Part shown: in pieces, positions 58,801-64,000 of the stretch | Position numbering within the stretch: the first letter of the stretch is position 1 | How the letters are laid out: the number at the start of each line of letters is the position of its first letter | Source: Tupaia tana | Lineage: Eukaryota; Chordata; Mammalia; Scandentia; Tupaiidae | Assembly (NCBI GenBank): GCA_026018925.1 | Contig: JAKSZU010000012.1 | Coordinates: 44,059,218 to 44,123,217, forward strand | DNA: 64,000 nucleotides | Direction: 5' to 3' | Notes under the pieces: model-generated | Database searches by the model: none | Told to the model about the DNA's origin: nothing | Seen by the model: the letters and a program-made list of their open reading frames with translations, nothing else | Translations under genes and position numbers: made by a program

Positions 58801-61800
58801 GACCAGGGGCCCCAAACTCTGGAGTATCACAGACCTGATTTCCAGCTCTGTTCCTGACGTTTGTAGCTAAGTGGCAAGTTTAATTTCCCAGCGTTTCAGT
58901 TTCCTCATTTATAAAACTGGTAAATCCTCCTGTCAAATAGATTGAGTTACAGATAGGGAAGCCGGAGTTGTCATGTCCTGCCTAGGCCCCAGTTACCTAG
59001 TTACTCACTTACCAACTGGGCTCCGAGGAGTCTAGTTAATGCAAATCTTGGGGAAGGGGTGTAGGCTGAAGCCTAGAGAACACATTTATACTTTTTGAGA
59101 GAGATTTTTGCTATAGGGCACATGCACTCACCGGAGAGAGAGAGAGAGAGAAACAGAAAATGAGAAATCCTCCCCAGGGGGGATGGCCACGCTGCAATCC
59201 CTTCTCCTCCACTCTTCCTTCGGAATTTTGGCCACACACACGCACGTGCCCAGCGTGTTTTAAGCCATTGGGTCCAGGACTTGAACTGCGGTCGACTACG
59301 TGGGAGACTAGCAATGTAACCATTACACCATCTACTGATTCCTTTTGACCTTTTAATCCTGACTCTATCCTTCATCTGCCTACAGCACTCTCATCACATG
59401 TGTGGATTCTGGGGTCCTCAGAGTCTGGCGAGATGACAACAAAGAAGCATCTTCTGATCCAGTGAGGCTCCTGTGGCCCGTTGAGGGAGGTGGGGCTGGG
59501 GTAGAAGTGTAATGCGGCCTGTGAGGAGGGTTAAGGACTCCGGAACAGACTCTTTAATCTATTCCCTGCAGCTTCTGGAACTCAGTGTGGGCCCTGGAGT
59601 ATGCAGGATGTGCCAGGACCCAGCACACCCCCACGTGGTTGCCACAGGTGGGAAGGAGAATGCATTGAAGGTGTGGGACCTGCAGGGGTCTGAGGAACCT
59701 GTTTTCAGGGCCAAGAATGTGAGTGACCGGGATGGGGAAGGGCCCGATCTAAGGTGGAGGGACGCTAAAGCCAGATGGGCTTGGGGGGTGATGAAAGAGG
59801 GGTAAAGAAGGTGCACACCACGTCCCCCGCAACCCTGTCCCCATCCATCTATTCTGCCCCAGGTGCGAAATGACTGGCTCGACCTGCGGGTTCCCATCTG
59901 GGACCAGGACATCCAGTTCCTTCCTGGGTCACAGAAGCTCGTCACATGCACAGGGTACCATCAGGTGAGGTGCCGTGTCATTCCTCTCTCCTCCTGGACT
60001 GTAGCAGCTCCTAGGGAATGGCCTCCCAGTGCAGAGCAGCCTCTGTGGTTTGGCACTCCGCCATCTCGCGTCTCACTGTCTGGCTTCCATCCTGAGCTTG
60101 CCCACCTGTGCCAGCCCTGTTGCTGAGCCCGGGACCTTCCCTTACTGCATTCTAGGATGGGGTTTCCTGGCTATGGCTCCAACTTTTCCTCCCACCTGGA
60201 AGAGAGGAGAGAAGGGAAGGTCCACTTCATAGTGGGGTCCACAGGGTGCAGGTGTCGTGAGAGGACATTGTGCTGGGTGTCAGAGAACTGGCTGTTGGTC
60301 CTGAGGCCGCCTCTGACTTGCTTTGAGACCGCCCATCTCTGGCTGCAGCTCCCCAGCTTTCATGAAGGGCCTGTCTCATTTGAAGCCCTGAGATGCAGGT
60401 AGGCCGGTCACTGAATTGGCCTCGTGTCCTTTGCTCCTGCACAGCACTCTGATCTGGGTGACACCTCCGCTCCAGATACATGAGAACTCCCTCTTCTCCC
60501 TTGTTCAGGCTGAACCGCTCTACTTGAAATTTGTCACCCTCTCATTACCGGACTGTTGTGCTTTTCTATCCCTCTACGCCCCCTCGACACGAGGATAGGG
60601 AGACAGGATGCTCACCCATTCCCTCAGCCCTGTCCGTTCATGCTCCTAAGCAGCTCCCCCACCCTAACACTCAGAGGAGGCAGGCGTTGCAAAGTCAGAG
60701 TCTCTGAATTGGATCATAAACAAGAAAGCAGTGTCCAGAGGTGGGTGTGTGGATGAGGGCACTCTTGACACCTCATTCCTCTAGGTCCGTATCTACGATC
60801 CAGCCTCCCCTCAGCGCCGGCCAGTTCTAGAGACCACCTATGGAGAGTACCCTTTAACAGCTATGACCCTCACTCCTGGAGGCAAGTGAGTATTAGGAGG
60901 GGAAAGGGGCGAGTGGGTGGGTGGGTAGGGCTTAGGAAGGACTCTAGGAGGCTCCTGCTGACCCCCCTGCTCCCTGCCTCTGATCTTCTTAGTTCAGTGA
61001 TCGTGGGGAACACTCATGGGCAACTGGCAGAAATTGACCTTCGGCAAGGTGAGTAGGCTGGGAGAGGGGAGGGGCAGGGAAGAAGGGTAGGATTCCATCC
61101 AGGTGATGCAGTGGAGCCCATGCCTGGGTTGAAATCCTGGTCCCACTAGAAGCTGTAAGCTGTATGACCTTGGACAAATTATTTCAACTTCTTAGTTTCC
61201 TTATCTATAAAAGAGAAGTATTAATGGTCATATGTGTTTCAGAGTTGTGCTGAGGAATAAATGGTTAAAATGAAAAGTGGTTGGAGCCAGCAGGTAACAT
61301 GGTAGTTAAGGTGCTGGACTCCCACATGGCCAACCATAGTTCAAGTCCAAGACCTAACAGCTTGAGAATTATGCCAGGCATGTGTGCCCAAAATCTGGAG
61401 TGGAGAATGGATTGTGGTATGTCCACCCGCCCCCCTCAACCCTCAACCCCTCCCCCCCCCCCATGGTGATTTCTCACTCTCTGCCTCTCTGGAGAGCACA
61501 CATACCCTGTGGCAAAAAATTAAAAAAAAAAAAAAAAAAAAGTGGCCTGAACAAGAGATACTAAAAAAAAAAAAGTCATGAGAGGACCGCAGGTGGCATG
61601 GTGGTTAAGGTGCGAGACTCCCACATGGCTAACTAGTTCGAGTCCCTGATCTGGTGGCTTCCTTTCTCTCTTTCCCTCTCTGGTCAAGTTAAAATAATAA
61701 TAATAATGATGATAAGGAAAGTTAAATAATTCTTTTTTGTTGTTGTTTTTGAGAGGTTTTCGCTATAGGGCGCGTGCGCTCGCCAGACAGAGACATAGAG

Positions 61801-63089
61801 ACAGAAAGCGAGAAATCACCCCCAGGGGGGATGGTCACGCCTCAATCCCTTCTCCTCCATTCTCCTCTCGGGATCTTGAGCACACACGCACACGCGCCCA
61901 GCATGAGTTTTTTTTTGTTTGTTTTTTGTTTTTTGTTTTTTTGTTTTTTTTTTGGAGAGGTTTTTCGCTATAGGGCGCGTGCGCTCGCCAGACAGACAGA
62001 GAGAGACATAGAGACAGAAAGCGAGAAATCACCCCCCAGGGGGGATGGTCACGCCGCAATCCCTTCTCCTCCATTCTCCTCTCGGGATCTTGGGCACGTA
62101 CGCACACGCGCCCGGCGTGAGTTGTAAGCCACCGGGTCCGAGATGCGAACCGCGGTCGACTATGTGGGAGTCCAGCGACATAGCCATTACGCTAACTGCT
62201 GGGTCCCAGGAAAGTTAAATAATTCTTAAAAATGGTTATTGGCCAGTCAGCCAGCACTGATGCCTCCCCACCTTCTCTAGGGCGCCTACTGGGCTGTCTG
62301 AAGGGACTGGCGGGCAGTGTCCGTGGGTTGCAGTGCCACCCTTCAAAGCCCCTACTAGCCTCCTGCGGCTTAGACAGGGTCCTAAGGATACACAGGATCC
62401 GGGATCCACGGGGCCTGGAGCATAAGGTGAGAGCCCAACCATCTGAACCTCTCCTCCTCTGCCTAACTCATGGTCTCCTGCAGCCCCCACTTCCTCTGCT
62501 CTCCACTCAGGTTTCTGCCCGTCTCAGTGTGCCTAGACTCCTTAAGGCTTCTTTTATTTTTTGCAGGTTTACCTCAAGTCACGACTGAACTGCCTTCTTC
62601 TGTCAGGCAGAGAAAATTGGGAGGTGAGCATTGGGGCCTGGGAATGTGAGAGTAAGGGCACAGATGTGAGAATTTCCTTGGGGAGAGAAAAGGGAGGCAG
62701 CTATTACTCCAACCTGGGGCTATTCATTTACTCAATTTCTCTCAATTTCTACTCAATTTCTCTGAGGGGTGTAAGCATGCCAAGGGTGACACACCTAGAA
62801 GCATGGTTTCCTGGAACAGACCATAAAGGTGGTGGTACGCAGAGGGATTCGTTCCCCATTAGGGCTTCTTTCCTGATGGATCTGTCACATCCCCTTGGCT
62901 TCCACTCACCAGGATGAGCCCCGGGAGACTGAAGAGCCCTACCAGGTGTCCCCAGAAGACACAGAGACAGACGAACTTTGGGCATCCTTGGAGGCAGCTG
63001 CCAAGAGGAAGCTCCCTGATTCTGAGCAGAAGCAAGGGGCTCTCCAAACTAGGAGAAAAAAGAAACGGCCTCCATCCACCAGCCCCTGA
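55853..63089 (+). CDS. WDR74: WDR74, WD40 protein of pre-60S assembly, 11 coding exons
   Basis: Nucleolar WD40 beta-propeller protein (yeast Nsa1 homologue) that works with NVL and the exosome in 60S ribosome maturation. Exons: 55853-55916, 55998-56104, 56184-56305, 59386-59461, 59572-59718, 59863-59964, 60785-60885, 60993-61048, 62281-62426, 62567-62623, 62913-63089. All are GT-AG with consistent phases, giving 384 residues (human 385). It starts MAAAAARWNHVWVGTETG. WD-type segments include VATGGKENALKVWDLQG and LASCGLDRVLRIHRI. The lysine/arginine-rich tail (RRKKKRPPSTSP) fits nucleolar targeting. Intron 3 is 3.1 kb and SINE-filled, and intron 8 holds a SINE dimer. I see no lesion in the frame. 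Confidence 0.96.
56928..58420. mobile_element. Seven SINEs in WDR74 intron 3
   Basis: 56928-57195 A (+), 57243-57416 B (+), 57432-57570 B (+), 57571-57740 B (+), 57854-58024 B (-), 58025-58166 B (-), 58235-58420 old A (-). 56310-56927 before them is unassigned intron. Confidence 0.82.
57733..57808. repeat. Palindromic GT/AT/AC simple repeat
   Basis: (GTAT/GT)n, then (AT)n and GTATAC, then (AC)n, (AT)n and (AC)n. The two halves are largely self-complementary, so the tract can fold as a long hairpin or cruciform. Confidence 0.9.
58825..58945 (+). repeat. MIR fragment in WDR74 intron 3
   Basis: CAGCTCTGTTCCTGACG, then CAGTTTCCTCATTTATAAAA, matches the MIR 3' half. The rest of 58421-59090 is unassigned. 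Confidence 0.7.
59092..59341 (-). mobile_element. Family A SINE 40 bp before WDR74 exon 4
   Basis: Full minus copy whose head end lies about 44 bp from the exon 4 start, close to the branch-point region. Confidence 0.88.
61115..61265 (+). repeat. MIR element in WDR74 intron 8
   Basis: GAAATCCTGGTCCCACTAG, then GTATGACCTTGGACAAATTA and CTTAGTTTCCTTATCTATAAA, follows the MIR consensus. Confidence 0.8.
61280..61737 (+). mobile_element. Family A and Family B SINEs in WDR74 intron 8
   Basis: 61280-61540 A (+) with the short TSD AAAAGTGG, then 61583-61737 B (+) whose tail receives the dimer that follows. Confidence 0.85.
61748..62208 (-). mobile_element. Candidate dimeric Family A SINE
   Basis: On the minus strand, a complete near-consensus copy (62208-61953) is followed by an A-rich linker and a headless second copy (61906-61748). 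One 20-bp TSD beginning AGGAAAGTTAAATAA encloses both. Confidence 0.85.
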
Positions 63090-63110
63090 AGACCCCTTGC
63101 CTACTTTGTA

Positions 63111-63116
63111 AATAAA
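63111..63116 (+). promoter_or_regulatory. WDR74: WDR74 poly(A) signal
   Basis: AATAAA 22 bp after the TGA, giving a very short 3'UTR. A TG-rich stretch follows at 63130-63155. Confidence 0.8.
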
Positions 63117-63289
63117 CAGCTCAGCACCCACCATGACCCTGAGCCTTTTGTGATGGGAGAAAGGAAAGGGGTAGCTTGGGGTGGGGGCTCCCTGAACTGG
63201 GGCCGCTGGATAGCTGACGTCACAAAAGCCGGGTCTGGAGCCCAGCAGGCTGCCGTGAGTGTCATTGAGTCCCGGGGCCGCGCGGGGCC

Positions 63290-63673
<384 letters not shown>

Positions 63674-63829
63674 CCCCAGCCCCGCTCTCAATCCGCCCCA
63701 CACTACAGAATAAAATTTCTAACGTGGACTTCCCGGAGCACTTGAGGCCTCTGCTGCTCACTCTCAGCGCCCTGGGGGCGGGCACTACGGCTACCGCGGT
63801 CTCTTTAAGACTCCTCCTCTAAGACTGGT

Positions 63830-64000
63830 CCCGTCCCCTGGACCCCGCGCTAGTCCCTCGAGGGCGGGGCCACGGTGCCGGGCCAGCCAATGGGAAGGCG
63901 GAGCCGGTCCTGCGTCGTGGTGGGAGGCGTGTCTCCCGGTCTCCGACTTGAAAAGGCGTGGCGCCGCCTCCCGTCGCCGGGGGTGGGGTTACGTGTGGGT
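63830..64000 (+). promoter_or_regulatory. CpG-rich promoter at right edge, probably STX5
   Basis: GC box AGGGCGGGGC at 63861-63870 and CCAAT at 63887-63891 in a CpG-rich stretch. By the known mammalian order, STX5 starts here on the same strand. No coding exon is visible before the window ends. Confidence 0.45.

Overview
The window is nuclear DNA of a placental mammal. It carries spliced genes with GT-AG introns, CpG-rich promoters, ancient L2/MIR/MER5A repeats, retrocopies of mRNAs, and well over 100 tRNA-derived SINE pieces. The gene order SLC3A2(-) / SNHG1(+) / U2 snRNA(+) / WDR74(+) / TEX54-like(+) / a further GC-rich promoter at the right edge matches the segment that is human 11q12.3, in inverted orientation. 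There are no Alu, B1/B2, carnivore SINEC, equine ERE or lagomorph C elements. The abundant SINEs are two lineage-specific families that I cannot assign to a species from memory, so the host order is left open.

Layout. 1-7.1 kb: intergenic, with SINEs and a dead TIMM9 retrocopy. 7.2-15.5 kb: SLC3A2 (4F2hc/CD98 heavy chain) on the minus strand, nine coding exons for the canonical form, GC-box promoter near 15.5 kb. 15.5-39.7 kb: the long first intron of an alternative SLC3A2 transcript, filled with SINEs and retrocopies of SUMO2 and NPM1. 39.79-39.90 kb: the alternative first coding exon of SLC3A2, back to back with SNHG1. 40.28-43.49 kb: SNHG1, eleven exons, with eight C/D-box snoRNAs (SNORD25, 26, 27, 28, 29, 30, 31, 22) in its introns. 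43.5-53.7 kb: SINE-rich spacer with retrocopies of RPL21, GMNN and PHF5A. 54.04-54.22 kb: an intact U2 snRNA gene (RNU2-2 position) with DSE, PSE and 3' box. 55.85-63.1 kb: WDR74, eleven coding exons. 63.29-63.7 kb: a two-exon gene that resembles TEX54. 63.8-64.0 kb: promoter-like DNA, probably that of STX5.

SINE terms used below. Family A is about 260-290 bp. It has a tRNA-like head with an A box (TTAGCGTAATGG) and B box (GGTTCGAGTCC), a body with GTGCGTGCGTGCCCAAGATC, a hairpin-forming CCCCCCTGGGGGG core, a CT-rich stretch, the end CCCTATAGCAAAAACCTC, and then poly(A). Family B is about 150-190 bp. It has a related tRNA-like head (GGTGGCGTGGTGGTTAAGG), then GGCAGCTTGCTTTCTCACTTTCC, a CT-rich stretch, CTGGTCAAATTAAAATAAA and an AT-rich tail. 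Family C is a small set of older, more diverged relatives. Many copies keep target-site duplications (TSDs), so nested insertions can be ordered.

Functional theme. Apart from the amino-acid transporter subunit SLC3A2, the neighbourhood is devoted to RNA and ribosome production. SNHG1 supplies rRNA 2'-O-methylation guides, U2 supplies the spliceosome, and WDR74 serves 60S subunit assembly. I see no CRISPR, operon or phage-like system, and I found no clearly new biological system. The most useful unusual features are the conserved long-form SLC3A2 exon sharing a divergent promoter with SNHG1, the PHF5A retrocopy with an almost intact frame, and the well-preserved record of SINE nesting, truncation and dimerisation.
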